Positions 1 through 9,451 are shown, numbered from the stretch's first letter. The stretch is 64,000 nt of DNA from NORP181 sp047623555 (GCA_047623555.1 JBLHMP010000007.1:6089-70088), one strand, 5' to 3'. Program-made: numbers and translations. The notes: a model not told the origin generated them from the sequence alone.

Positions 1-690
1 CGCTAACCGATACCGCCAACCGCCGTTTGAGCGTAGATCGGCGATGCCTGCCGCACTCTCGCCGATTTCTGAGGCCAGTTGGCGCACCTCTTTGATGCGC
101 TCTTTGTTCAGCAGGTTGATCTGGCGCTGCAACATCGGAATAACCCACGCCTGCAACGGAATAAGCGCGATCGAGGCCAACCCGAACCATACGCTTTGCA
201 TAAACAGAAAGATCACCACAGTTGCCATTTGCCCGGCCTGAAACACCGGTTGCGCCACCGCGTCGCCCATCAACCCGCCCATCGGTTCGGCCTCGGATGT
301 GACCATCGACACCAATTCACCCTGACTGGTGGTGCGGAAATACGACTTCGGGAACCGCAGCATTCGGCTGATCAATTGATAGCGCAGCCGTCGCAGCAGA
401 CGTTCGGCCAGCACGCCTTTCATTGTGTTGATGTGCATTTTCATCATGCCGCTGACCAGCACCATCGCCAGAAAGGCAAAACACAGCACTGACAGGTATT
501 CGATCTTGGTCAGATCAACCCCAAACATTGCGATACTGTCGGTCGGCGAGCCTATGGCGTCATTGATAATGCGCTTTGGCAATTCCAACGTCACAAACAG
601 GAATGGAAACGACGCAAGCGTGAACAACAGCAACATAATTTGCTGGCTCTTGGAATACTTCCAGATAAACGCGAAAATTGTGGGTTCCAT
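1..690 (-). CDS. ABC exporter, transmembrane part (partial at window edge)
   Basis: Translating the minus strand from the ATG at 688-690 gives an open frame of 230 codons that runs off the left edge. It begins MEPTIFAFIWKYSK and contains a hydrophobic segment near residues 17-35, the ELPKRIIND stretch typical of this exporter family's N terminus, a second hydrophobic stretch near 60-80, then LRRLRYQLISRMLRFP and FRTTSQGELVS, which match the cytoplasmic loops of type IV ABC exporters. The nucleotide-binding domain would lie outside the window. Such proteins drive ATP-dependent export across the inner membrane; the substrate cannot be told. The frame stays open for at least 35 codons upstream of the ATG, but family similarity favours this start. 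It is divergent from ilvD. Confidence 0.82.
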   Translation of the reverse strand, partial: MEPTIFAFIWKYSKSQQIMLLLFTLASFPFLFVTLELPKRIINDAIGSPTDSIAMFGVDLTKIEYLSVLCFAFLAMVLVSGMMKMHINTMKGVLAERLLRRLRYQLISRMLRFPKSYFRTTSQGELVSMVTSEAEPMGGLMGDAVAQPVFQAGQMATVVIFLFMQSVWFGLASIALIPLQAWVIPMLQRQINLLNKERIKEVRQLASEIGESAAGIADLRSNGGWRYRLA

Positions 691-876
691 GAAATACGCC
701 CCGAACCAGCTGAAATACAAAACCACCACTGGCGGATTTGCCCGTTGGTTGGTCAAAGACGGTAAGCAATGGCACCCGTGATTACAAGTATTGCAAGTGC
801 ACATTAACCGTTCGCTCTTGTGCCTTAGCGGGTGCATTGCTAGTGCAACAGACAGCAAAATTTCAGGGGTTTCGCC

Positions 877-2610
877 ATGCTTAAGCGTCAATTCGACAAA
901 TCAAAACTGCCTAGCCGTCATGTCACCGAGGGCCCGGAGCGGGCACCGCACCGGTCGATGCTGTATGCAATGGGGCTGTCTGATTATGAAATCCACCAGC
1001 CGCTGATTGGCGTTGCCACATGCTGGAATGAATCTGCACCTTGCAACATCTCGCTAAGCCGACAGGCGCAGGCGGCCAAACTCGGCGTCAAAGCCGCCGC
1101 CGGCACACCGCGCGAATTCACCACCATCACCGTCACTGACGGCATCGCAATGGGCCACGAGGGCATGCGTTCATCCCTTGCCAGCCGCGAGGCGATTGCC
1201 GACACGGTCGAACTCACCATGCGCGGCCATTGTTATGATGCCATTGTTGGTCTTGCGGGCTGCGACAAATCCCTGCCCGGCATGATGATGGCGATGATCC
1301 GTCTCGATGTGCCGTCCGTGTTTGTCTATGGCGGCTCAATCCTGCCGGGCCGGATGAACGGCAAAGACGTCACCATTCAGGATGTGTTTGAGGCCGTTGG
1401 CCAGCATCAGGCCGGCAAGATGTCCACCTGCGAGCTGGAAAAGCTCGAGGCGATCGCCTGTCCGTCAGCCGGGGCCTGTGGCGGCCAGTTTACCGCCAAC
1501 ACGATGGCCTGCGTCTCCGAGGCCATCGGGCTGGCGCTGCTGAAATCATCCGGTGCCCCGGCACCATATGAAAGTCGGGATCACTATGCCGTTGCCTCGG
1601 GCGAGGCCGTGATGAACCTGCTGGAAAAGAACATCACCGCACGTGATATCGTCACCCGCCAATCGCTGGAAAACGCCGCGCGTATCGTTGCCTGCACCGG
1701 CGGGTCAACCAATGCTGGTCTGCATTTGCCTGCGATGGCGCATGAGGCGGGCATTGAATTCTATCTTGATGATGTGTGTGAAATCTTCCGCGACACGCCG
1801 TATTTTGTCGATCTGAAACCGGGCGGCGCCTATGTCGCCAAGGACCTCTATGAGGCTGGCGGCGTGCCCGTTGTGCTGAAAGAGCTGCGCAAAGCCGGTC
1901 TGTTGCACGAAGATTGTATGACCGCCACAGGCTATTCCATGGGCGAAGAACTGGACAAGATCGAAGGCGAGGCCGATGGCCGCGTTATCTACCCGGTAGA
2001 AACCCCGATCTCGGTAACCGGTGGTGTTGTCGGCCTCAAGGGCAACCTAGCCCCCGAAGGCGCGATTGTGAAAATCGCCGGAATGAGCGGCAACCAGATC
2101 GTATTCAGCGGCCCCGCGAATGTGTTTGAATGTGAGCAGGATGCCTTTGAAGCGGTGCAAAACCGCACCTACAAAGAGGGCGACGTGTTTGTCATTCGCA
2201 ACGAGGGCCCTTCTGGCGGTCCCGGCATGCGCGAAATGCTGGCGACAACGGCGGCGCTTTCCGGACAGGGCATGGGGGCCAAAGTGGCGCTGATCACCGA
2301 TGGCCGGTTCTCGGGCGCGACACGCGGGTTCTGTGTGGGTCACGTCGGCCCCGAGGCCGCACATGGCGGACCAATTGCGTTGCTGAAAGACGGCGACATT
2401 ATCACGCTGAACGCCATCGAGGGTACGATCCACGTTGATCTGACCGACGAAGAACTGGCCGAACGCAAAGCCGACTGGAAAGGCCCGCGTGAAACCATCT
2501 ATGGCGCCGGTGCGTTGTGGAAATACGCCCAACTGGTCGGGAAAACCTATATGGGCGCGGTGACGCATCCGGGCGCCGCCAAAGAAAAGCACAAATATAT
2601 GGACCTTTAA
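877..2610 (+). CDS. ilvD: Dihydroxy-acid dehydratase IlvD
   Basis: This 577-residue protein is full length for IlvD, which dehydrates 2,3-dihydroxy-3-methyl acids to 2-keto acids, the step before transamination in valine and isoleucine synthesis. The three cysteines expected to hold the [2Fe-2S] cluster are visible: C56 (in NESAPCN), C129 (GCDKSLPG) and C201 (GACGGQFTANTM). K131 follows the second cysteine, and GRFSGATRG near the C terminus carries the conserved serine. CAGGGG about nine bases before the ATG serves as ribosome site. It stands alone and ends at a hairpin terminator. Confidence 0.97.
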   Translation: MLKRQFDKSKLPSRHVTEGPERAPHRSMLYAMGLSDYEIHQPLIGVATCWNESAPCNISLSRQAQAAKLGVKAAAGTPREFTTITVTDGIAMGHEGMRSSLASREAIADTVELTMRGHCYDAIVGLAGCDKSLPGMMMAMIRLDVPSVFVYGGSILPGRMNGKDVTIQDVFEAVGQHQAGKMSTCELEKLEAIACPSAGACGGQFTANTMACVSEAIGLALLKSSGAPAPYESRDHYAVASGEAVMNLLEKNITARDIVTRQSLENAARIVACTGGSTNAGLHLPAMAHEAGIEFYLDDVCEIFRDTPYFVDLKPGGAYVAKDLYEAGGVPVVLKELRKAGLLHEDCMTATGYSMGEELDKIEGEADGRVIYPVETPISVTGGVVGLKGNLAPEGAIVKIAGMSGNQIVFSGPANVFECEQDAFEAVQNRTYKEGDVFVIRNEGPSGGPGMREMLATTAALSGQGMGAKVALITDGRFSGATRGFCVGHVGPEAAHGGPIALLKDGDIITLNAIEGTIHVDLTDEELAERKADWKGPRETIYGAGALWKYAQLVGKTYMGAVTHPGAAKEKHKYMDL

Positions 2611-2619
2611 GGCCAAAAC

Positions 2620-2648
2620 CCCCTGCGCGGGCACATTTCGCGCAGGGG
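2620..2648 (+). terminator. Terminator hairpin after ilvD
   Basis: Perfect 10-bp arms CCCCTGCGCG (2620-2629) and CGCGCAGGGG (2639-2648) enclose a 9-base loop, nine bases after the ilvD stop. The T tract that follows is weak (AATGTTTCT), so this is either a modest intrinsic terminator or a stabilising 3' hairpin. Confidence 0.65.
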
Positions 2649-2792
2649 AATGTTTCTAAAATGAGTACAATCTGTGCCAACCGCACAACAATGTCAGTCA
2701 AATCCGCATTTCCCGGTTTATTTGCCTGAAAGCTTTTCATTACATACTCATTAGCAAACCGGCGGCACATCGCCTCGGTGATGAGGAAAAAA

Positions 2793-3554
2793 ATGTCCCG
2801 TTTACTGGATCGGCTTTCAAATGCGCGCACCTTGCGACGCTGGCGCAAAGCAGCCCGTGGCGCTGAGCAACTTGCCTTGCCGCTTTTGCGGGCGCAGCGC
2901 AACGAAGCCCGCAAACTGCGCATGCATCTGGATCGTCTGATCCATGTCGCCGAAGGTCGTTTGGCGCTGCCCCAAATCGGATCCTCGTATTTTGCCCGCC
3001 CACACGGAACGGATTGGTCCTGGCGGCCTGGCCTTTGGCGCGGGCCGTTACCGTCTCCGGGTCTGTCATCCGTGCCCAGCAAATCAATGCTGGGCGACGA
3101 GGTGACCCTGTTTCATGATTGCGACAATTCCGAACTGACCCTGCGCCAACTGCGCAACACCCACGAAGAAGACCTCGCGCCATACGGGCTACGAATGGAC
3201 GTTTTCAAATTCGACGGCTCGTTCCTGTCGCTGGTCATCGACCTGCCCCAGGGCGCAACCAACGGGCTGACGCGCAACCATCTGCTGCGATTCAATACGA
3301 TCATCGAAGTCGAAAAACCTCTTGAGATTTTTTGTCGGCTGAACATCAAACACGGCCCCAACACAGAACAGCTCGTGCGCGAACTGCCTTTGAACGAAAA
3401 GGATGTGATGGTCGAATTTGATCTGGCCTATTCCAAACTGAACGAAAAGCGGATTGAACGGGCTTGGCTGGACCTGATTTTTGAAGCCCCCGATTTTAAT
3501 CAGGTGATCCTGCGGGATGTCACCTTTGTCCGCCTTCAGCGCGCCGCGATATAG
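2793..3554 (+). CDS. DUF6478 family protein
   Basis: A 253-residue soluble protein with a strongly basic N terminus (RTLRRWRKAARG) and a beta-rich C-terminal half. I recognise it as the Rhodobacterales DUF6478 family, whose function is unknown. The frame also opens at a GTG at 2778 and an ATG at 2781, but AGGA seven bases before the ATG at 2793 favours MSRLLDRL as start. The next gene begins 12 bases after its stop, so the two probably form an operon. Confidence 0.7.
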   Translation: MSRLLDRLSNARTLRRWRKAARGAEQLALPLLRAQRNEARKLRMHLDRLIHVAEGRLALPQIGSSYFARPHGTDWSWRPGLWRGPLPSPGLSSVPSKSMLGDEVTLFHDCDNSELTLRQLRNTHEEDLAPYGLRMDVFKFDGSFLSLVIDLPQGATNGLTRNHLLRFNTIIEVEKPLEIFCRLNIKHGPNTEQLVRELPLNEKDVMVEFDLAYSKLNEKRIERAWLDLIFEAPDFNQVILRDVTFVRLQRAAI

Positions 3555-3566
3555 GAAACAGACCTG

Positions 3567-3944
3567 ATGAGCGACCTGACCCTGACAAAAACCCTGATGC
3601 GCAATGGCGTATGGCAGGGGGTTATCACCAGCACTGGTGATACCGCCGTGCGGCCAGATATTACAGTGATGTATCTGGACCAACCTGTCGAAAAAACCGA
3701 GCTGAAAGAAGGCCCTGACGCCGGTCAGTGGACGCTACAGATTCCGGTGCCAACCCATGCCATCGCCGACGGGGTGCAGACCTTTGTGGTTTTTGACAAG
3801 GTTGATAGCAGCAAACTGGCGTATTTCACGCTAATTGCAGGCGATCCTTTGGCCGACGATATGCGCGCCGAAATCGAGTTGCTGCGCGCCGAGCTGGACA
3901 TGCTCAAACGTGCGTTTCGGCGGCATTGTCTGGAAACTATGTAG
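3567..3944 (+). CDS. Hypothetical protein, cotranscribed with DUF6478
   Basis: A 125-residue protein with no signal peptide or membrane segment. Its middle looks like a small beta-sandwich and its last 30 residues form a charged helix (MRAEIELLRAELDMLKRAF) likely to be a coiled coil. AGGAAACAG lies nine bases before the ATG, and it follows the DUF6478 gene closely. I do not recognise a function. Its TAG stop lies inside the left arm of the palindromic repeat at 3941-4000. Confidence 0.7.
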   Translation: MSDLTLTKTLMRNGVWQGVITSTGDTAVRPDITVMYLDQPVEKTELKEGPDAGQWTLQIPVPTHAIADGVQTFVVFDKVDSSKLAYFTLIAGDPLADDMRAEIELLRAELDMLKRAFRRHCLETM

Positions 3945-4000
3945 GGTGGGTGAAAACCCACGCCTTTTCTAAAACCAGCGTGGGTTTTCACCCACCCTAC
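3941..4000. repeat. 60-bp palindromic REP-like element between convergent genes
   Basis: Two perfect 23-bp arms (3941-3963, beginning GTAGGGTGGG and ending CCCACGC; 3978-4000, its exact reverse complement) surround a 14-base loop. The arm tips supply the TAG stop of the plus gene (3942-3944) and the TAG stop of the minus gene (3997-3999). A single arm recurs at 63599-63627, which points to a dispersed repeat rather than an ordinary terminator, although it would fold as a bidirectional one. Confidence 0.85.
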
Positions 4001-5319
4001 GCCAAGACAAAATGCATCTGTGCATATTGCGCCCGCAGGTTTGCGACTTCGCCAGCCAAATCCTCAGGCGCATTACTGTTTAGCCCACGCACAACCAGCG
4101 CCGCGATTTCACCCACATTGTCCGGCGTCACGCCCCACCGCACCAATTCCGGTGTGCCAATCCGCAATCCGTTCATATCGCCCTCGACCGCGTCGATTGG
4201 CAATCCAATGCCACACGCCAGAAACCCCGCCTTGCGGAGTTTCTTGGACGCCGATTGTCCGCCGCCATAAGCCGCAGCTTTGACCGCGAACTGATGTGAC
4301 CTGGTGAAGCCCTGCGTTTGTGCAAACACCGGCACACCTGCGCCATCCAACGCCGCCGCAAACGCCTGAGCGGTGGTGATCATCACCGCGGCATAGTCGC
4401 GCCCGTAGTCGCGCCAATCCAGCATTGTCACCGCCAAGGCTGCGGATTTGGCCGCGTCAAAATTCGCAGTCATGCCCGGAAACGCGATCTGGTCCAGTCG
4501 TTGTGCCAGATCGGCATCATTGGTCACGATCAAGCCGCCCGCCGGGCCACCAAGGCTTTTGTACGTGCTCATCGTCATCAGATGCGCGCCCTCAGCCAAG
4601 GGGTCGGGCCACGCTTTGCCCGCGATAATGCCACATTGGTGCGCCGCATCAAACAGCACTTTGGCGCCGACCAGATCGGCAATTTCGCGCACTTCGCGGA
4701 CCGGATGTGCGAACAGATTCAGGCTGCCGCCAATGGTGATCAGCTTAGGCCGCACCTTTAGCGCCAGTGCGCGCAAAGCCTCTAGATCAACGGTATATCC
4801 ATCAGCGTTCACCGGAGCCGGATGTGACACCAGCCCATAAAGCCCGGCGCAGCCATCCCCGTGGTGTGTCACATGCCCGCCAATTGACGCCGGTGGCGCA
4901 ATGATTGCATCGCCAGGTTTGCAGGTCGCCATAAACGCATACAGGTTGCCAATGGCGCCGGAAGGGACGCGGATTTCGGCGAATTTCGCCCCAAACACTT
5001 CGGCGCAGAGTTCGGCTGAGATAACCTCGATCTCTTCGATGGCCTCAAGCCCCATTTCGTATTTGTCGCCCGGATATCCCAGTGACGGGCGGCTGCCGAT
5101 GCCGGTGGATAACAGCGCCTCGGCACGAGGATTCATCACATTGGTGGCCGGGTTCAGGTTAAAACACTGCTGCTCGTGGATGGCGCGGTTTTCATCGGCC
5201 AAGGCTTCGATCCGGCGGGCAATGGTCTGACTGTCCGCCTGCGCCGTCTGCGCCGCGTAGGACTGAATCAGGGTTTCACAGGCCTCAGGCACCCAAGGGC
5301 GATAGTTCAGCGCAGTCAT
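3997..5319 (-). CDS. SHMT-like PLP-dependent enzyme (GlyA family, divergent)
   Basis: A 440-residue fold-type I PLP enzyme that resembles serine hydroxymethyltransferase. Visible marks are GYPG (81-84), a DAAH motif with D224 that would contact the pyridine nitrogen, and K254 in STYKSLGGPAGG as the Schiff-base lysine. Canonical SHMT has THK at the lysine; here the preceding residue is Tyr, and the usual arginine-rich RGPRGG is GGPAGG, so the substrate may not be serine with tetrahydrofolate. Threonine-aldolase or methylserine-type chemistry is possible. The start at 5319 is set by GGAGA eight to nine bases upstream; the open frame runs 19 codons further without a better site. Confidence 0.75.
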   Translation of the reverse strand: MTALNYRPWVPEACETLIQSYAAQTAQADSQTIARRIEALADENRAIHEQQCFNLNPATNVMNPRAEALLSTGIGSRPSLGYPGDKYEMGLEAIEEIEVISAELCAEVFGAKFAEIRVPSGAIGNLYAFMATCKPGDAIIAPPASIGGHVTHHGDGCAGLYGLVSHPAPVNADGYTVDLEALRALALKVRPKLITIGGSLNLFAHPVREVREIADLVGAKVLFDAAHQCGIIAGKAWPDPLAEGAHLMTMSTYKSLGGPAGGLIVTNDADLAQRLDQIAFPGMTANFDAAKSAALAVTMLDWRDYGRDYAAVMITTAQAFAAALDGAGVPVFAQTQGFTRSHQFAVKAAAYGGGQSASKKLRKAGFLACGIGLPIDAVEGDMNGLRIGTPELVRWGVTPDNVGEIAALVVRGLNSNAPEDLAGEVANLRAQYAQMHFVLA

Positions 5320-5474
5320 GATCAATGTCTCCTTTAACGGTGCCAGAGAACAACATGCGCACAACACCCAATGCAACCACGATTAGCGACATTAAGAGTA
5401 AAATTCGTGACCTGAAAACGACAAATGGCCGCGCAGTTAAGCACGACCATTCAGTTAGCTTCAAACCGCTTTGC

Positions 5475-6809
5475 TTATTTGTTGACGGACAAAGCCGACA
5501 CGCCGGTCAATAGATCAACCGCATAGGCCAGCTGATGATCATTTTCACGCAGATCTGCCGCAGCCTGTGCCTTGGCACGGTCCTCTTCGATTTGCAGGAT
5601 CTCGTCATCGGTCAGGCTGTCATTGTTCAGGCTGCCGCGCAGGTCTGCCTCAGAGCGGAAGCGGTTGGGTGTAGCCTCTTCTTCTTCGTCATCAGGGCTA
5701 CGACGCGGCTGCTCCACAAGAATGTCCGGGGACACGCCCAGCGCCTGAATAGACCGGCCTGATGGCGTGTAATACCGTGCAGTGGTCAGGCGCATGGCCC
5801 CTTCACTGCGCAGTGGCATCACCGTCTGAACCGAGCCTTTGCCAAAGCTTTTGGTGCCAACGATGATCGCCCGGCGATGATCCTGCAAAGCACCGGCAAC
5901 GATTTCGGATGCCGAAGCAGAGCCACCGTTGATCAGGACAACAACCGGTTTGCCCTCGGCCAAATCACCCGGTGTAGCGTTAAACCGATCCCCATCTTCG
6001 GGGTTGCGGCCACGGGTGCTGACGATTTCACCTTCTTCAAGGAACGCGTCAGAAACACTGATCGCTTGCGTCAACAGACCACCGGGATTGTTGCGTAGGT
6101 CCAGAATAATACCGTTGATATTGTCGATACCACCTGCGGCCTCGACCTGTTCATTGAACCCGGACACAAGGTTGGGTGTGGTCTGGTCATTGAACGTGGT
6201 GATCCGCAGAACGATAGATTTGCCTTCGGTCCGCGACCGAACGGCAGTCAATTTGATGGTATCGCGAATAATAGATACGTCAAACGGTTCGGGTTCACCT
6301 TCGCGCACGATGGTGACGATGATTTCAGACCCAACCGGGCCGCGCATCAGATCGACCGCTTTGTTCAGCGTCAGGCCCAGAATGCTTTCGCCATCCACCT
6401 GAGTGATGAAATCACCGGCCTCGATCCCGGCTTCATCCGCAGGGGTGCCATCCATCGGCGACACCACTTTGACAAAGCCATCTTCTTGCGTGACCTCAAT
6501 GCCAAGACCGCCAAATTCGCCCCGGGTCTGCACCCGCATGGCAACCGCATCTTTCGGCGAAAGATAGCTGGAATGCGGATCAAGCGAGGTCAGCATTCCA
6601 TCTATCGCCGCCTCGATGAGTTCGGATTCATCAACCTCTTCGACATATTGCGCGCGAATACGTTCAAATATGTCGCCAAACAGATCCAACTGCTCATAGA
6701 CACTGGACGTCTTGGCGCCCTCTTGCGCCAACAGCGGCCCTGCAATCTGCGTCGTGGCAAGAATGCCCGCCACAGTACCGCCCAACGCGGCCATCACAAA
6801 CTTCTTCAT
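5475..6809 (-). CDS. ctpA: Carboxyl-terminal processing protease CtpA (S41)
   Basis: A 444-residue periplasmic S41 protease. A signal peptide occupies about residues 1-29, a PDZ domain about 95-170, and the catalytic core follows. S299 (GGSASASEI) and K324 (TKSFGKGSVQ) form the Ser-Lys dyad, with Q328 at the spacing seen in B. subtilis CtpB. An acidic linker (DDEEEEATP) lies near the C terminus. CTPs trim envelope proteins, often peptidoglycan hydrolases. It follows the envC-like gene by three bases on the same strand, so it is cotranscribed with envC and gpmI, a common order in this order of bacteria. Confidence 0.95.
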   Translation of the reverse strand: MKKFVMAALGGTVAGILATTQIAGPLLAQEGAKTSSVYEQLDLFGDIFERIRAQYVEEVDESELIEAAIDGMLTSLDPHSSYLSPKDAVAMRVQTRGEFGGLGIEVTQEDGFVKVVSPMDGTPADEAGIEAGDFITQVDGESILGLTLNKAVDLMRGPVGSEIIVTIVREGEPEPFDVSIIRDTIKLTAVRSRTEGKSIVLRITTFNDQTTPNLVSGFNEQVEAAGGIDNINGIILDLRNNPGGLLTQAISVSDAFLEEGEIVSTRGRNPEDGDRFNATPGDLAEGKPVVVLINGGSASASEIVAGALQDHRRAIIVGTKSFGKGSVQTVMPLRSEGAMRLTTARYYTPSGRSIQALGVSPDILVEQPRRSPDDEEEEATPNRFRSEADLRGSLNNDSLTDDEILQIEEDRAKAQAAADLRENDHQLAYAVDLLTGVSALSVNK

Positions 6810-6812
6810 GCT

Positions 6813-7952
6813 TTATTGTCCATCCTTGTCGGTTTGGAACCACGTTTCGGGGTCCACAGGGCTGCCACCCTCTCTAACTTCTATATAGAGCGATTCTGAG
6901 CGCCCGCCACCAGTGCCATCACCGCTAATTGATAGAATAGCACCACTTTCGGGCGCACTCCCGCCCATTAATCCAATTGGGGCCCCCGCAGGGATCACCT
7001 GACCGGCCTCACCAAATACATCTTGTAGCCCAGAGAGCACAAATAAGATGCCCGGTTTGGGTTCAAGGATCATCACATTCCCAAGATCAAGCAATGGACC
7101 ACGATAGCGGATTGTCGACGCGGTTGGCGCCGTCACCAGCGCCCGGGGCCGCGTGGCAATGATGATGCCATCACGTGTAATCCCGGCGGCATCGGCCTCA
7201 CCAGCATGGTGCAGGATCAACCCGCGCACCGGCAAACGCACCAACCCTTTGAGACCGGAAATATCCACCTGCGCCGCAGGGATATCCACATTCGCAACCT
7301 CAGAAAGCCCGGTGGCAAACCCATCAAGCGTTTCGATGGACGATATCAGAATGGCTATGCTCACCGGATCCTCAACAAAGCGCTGCGGCAGGTCCGTGCG
7401 ATCCGCAACTGCCTGGCTCAGCTCGGCCCGGGCGGTCTGCGCCCCGGCCAGCCCGTTTTCCAAGGTATCAGCCGCGTTCTCTTGCAACAGACGCAGGGTT
7501 TGCACCTCTTGCAGATCATTGCGCAGGCTTTGTGCCTTTGCATGCAACGCTGGCGTGATCTCGGCCAGCATCATGCCAGACCGGGCACTGCCGATTGGCC
7601 CCGACGGATGCAACAACAACACCTGAGGAGGCGCGGTTTCGATGGTCTGCAGAATGCCCAACAGGTTGGCAATTTCGTCCTGGCGCGCCTGCAAGTGACG
7701 GCTCACCTGGGCCTCTCGGGTTGCGGCACGGCGCAGACCCTCGCGCATCGCCTCTAGTCCCGACTCATAGGACCGCACGATTTCTGTCAACGCCCTGACC
7801 CGGTCGCGGGGACCTTTGGCCGCCTCAAGCGCCACAGTCGCCGCATCCAACTGCGCGGCGGCCGCAAGGGCCGCATCGGCCGTCTTGTTTTGGGCACTGA
7901 CCGCCCCCCCGGTCCAGAGCAGCACCATCAACAGGGCAGACCGCAGGATCAT
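6813..7952 (-). CDS. EnvC-like murein hydrolase activator, degenerate LytM
   Basis: A 379-residue exported protein: signal peptide to about residue 20 (AVSA/QN), a long helical coiled-coil region to about 190, then a LytM/M23-like C-terminal domain. The zinc-binding HxxxD and HxH signatures of active M23 peptidases are missing, as expected for EnvC-type activators that switch on septal amidases instead of cutting peptidoglycan. The start overlaps the gpmI stop as ATGA, and ctpA follows after three bases. The neighbouring protease makes turnover of this activator plausible, but that is inference. Confidence 0.85.
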   Translation of the reverse strand: MILRSALLMVLLWTGGAVSAQNKTADAALAAAAQLDAATVALEAAKGPRDRVRALTEIVRSYESGLEAMREGLRRAATREAQVSRHLQARQDEIANLLGILQTIETAPPQVLLLHPSGPIGSARSGMMLAEITPALHAKAQSLRNDLQEVQTLRLLQENAADTLENGLAGAQTARAELSQAVADRTDLPQRFVEDPVSIAILISSIETLDGFATGLSEVANVDIPAAQVDISGLKGLVRLPVRGLILHHAGEADAAGITRDGIIIATRPRALVTAPTASTIRYRGPLLDLGNVMILEPKPGILFVLSGLQDVFGEAGQVIPAGAPIGLMGGSAPESGAILSISGDGTGGGRSESLYIEVREGGSPVDPETWFQTDKDGQ

Positions 7953-9451
7953 ACGATCAGGCTCTTGCCGGTCATCTCGGGTGGTTTGGGTAATCCCATC
8001 AGGTCGAGCAGGGTTGGCGCCAGATCAGACAACCGCCCGTCGCGCAAATTTGCCCCCTCTGGCCCGCCGACCAGCATCACCGGCACCGGGTTGGTTGTAT
8101 GCGCCGTATGTGGCCCGCCAGTTTCCGGGTTGATCATCATTTCGCAATTGCCATGATCCGCCGTGACGATCATCGCGCCACCTACCATTCTTAGCACACC
8201 AAGAACCCGCGCCAGACCTTTGTCGACGGCTTCGCAGGCCCGGATTGCGGCCTGTAAATCACCAGTATGGCCAACCATATCGGGGTTTGCATAATTGGTG
8301 ACAATCAGGTCATAGCCATCGTGGATTGCTCCAACAAAGGCATCCGTCACCTCGCCAGCCGACATCTCTGGCTGCAAATCATAGGTCGCCACATTCGGCG
8401 ATTTCGCCATATAACGGTCTTCGCCAACCTCGGGTGTTTCTTTGCCGCCATTCAGGAAAAACGTCACATGCGGGTATTTTTCGGTCTCCGCCAACCGAAA
8501 TTGGCGCAACCCCTGTGCCGCGACCCACGCGCCCAGCGTGTTGGCAATCTTGGCCTTGGGATAGGCCGCTGTCATGTATTTGCTGTGTGCTTCGGAATAA
8601 TCCACCATGCCCAGCAACGCGGCAAGCTTTGGGCGCGGCCCGGTTTCAAACGCATCAAACCCTGACTGCCCGATGGCCGCCAAAATCTCGCGTGCCCGAT
8701 CGGCCCGAAAATTCAGGCAAAACAGCCCGTCACTATCCTGAACACCGGCAAAGTCACCAATGACCGTCGCTGGCACAAATTCATCCGTTACCCCATCGGC
8801 GTAGGCCGTGTTCACCGCGTCTTTGGCCGTGGTCGCACACGCGCCTTTACCCCGGATCATCGCGCCGTAGGCCGTGGCAACCCGATCCCAGCGGTTGTCG
8901 CGGTCCATGGCAAAATAGCGCCCGATGACGGTGGCAATCGACAGGCTTTCAGGCAGCTGATCAAAATACCCCAACGCCGAAGACGGCGCCACATCCCGCC
9001 CATCGGTTATCGCATGCAATACAACTGGCACACCAGACTCCGCAATCACATCCGCGGCCGCAATGATATGGCGCAAATGCCCATGCACACCGCCATCCGA
9101 CACCACACCCATCAAATGCGCAGTCCCGCCACTCGCCTGCAACGTGGCGATAAAATCCAACAGCGCCACGTTGCGCGCAAAACTGCCATCCTCAATCGCC
9201 AGATCAATCTGTCCCAAATCCATCGCCACCACCCGGCCCGCGCCGATATTGGTATGGCCAACCTCAGAATTGCCCATCTGCCCGCCGGGCAATCCCACAT
9301 CCGGGCCATGGGTAATCAACTGCGCATGTGCCCCCTGCATGAGAGCATCAAAAGTTGGCGTATTCGCAAGATACGGCGCGTTGGCCACGGTTTCGTCCGA
9401 CAGCCCCCAACCATCCAAAATACACAACACTACAGGCTTGGGCACAGTCAT
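7949..9451 (-). CDS. gpmI: 2,3-bisphosphoglycerate-independent phosphoglycerate mutase
   Basis: A 500-residue metalloenzyme that interconverts 3- and 2-phosphoglycerate in glycolysis. CILDGWG with D13 binds metal and NSEVGHTNIGAGR carries the phosphoserine nucleophile S62; TADHGNCE in the C-terminal part supplies further metal ligands. Two adjacent ATGs exist (9454 and 9451) with GGAG just upstream; the second gives the usual spacing and the family start MTVPKPVVL. It heads the gpmI-envC-ctpA operon. Confidence 0.96.
   Translation of the reverse strand: MTVPKPVVLCILDGWGLSDETVANAPYLANTPTFDALMQGAHAQLITHGPDVGLPGGQMGNSEVGHTNIGAGRVVAMDLGQIDLAIEDGSFARNVALLDFIATLQASGGTAHLMGVVSDGGVHGHLRHIIAAADVIAESGVPVVLHAITDGRDVAPSSALGYFDQLPESLSIATVIGRYFAMDRDNRWDRVATAYGAMIRGKGACATTAKDAVNTAYADGVTDEFVPATVIGDFAGVQDSDGLFCLNFRADRAREILAAIGQSGFDAFETGPRPKLAALLGMVDYSEAHSKYMTAAYPKAKIANTLGAWVAAQGLRQFRLAETEKYPHVTFFLNGGKETPEVGEDRYMAKSPNVATYDLQPEMSAGEVTDAFVGAIHDGYDLIVTNYANPDMVGHTGDLQAAIRACEAVDKGLARVLGVLRMVGGAMIVTADHGNCEMMINPETGGPHTAHTTNPVPVMLVGGPEGANLRDGRLSDLAPTLLDLMGLPKPPEMTGKSLIV

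Noticed and set aside
2047..2634. Long minus-strand frame antisense to ilvD
   Set aside because: Codon use follows the complement of ilvD and no family is recognisable; ilvD itself is unmistakable.
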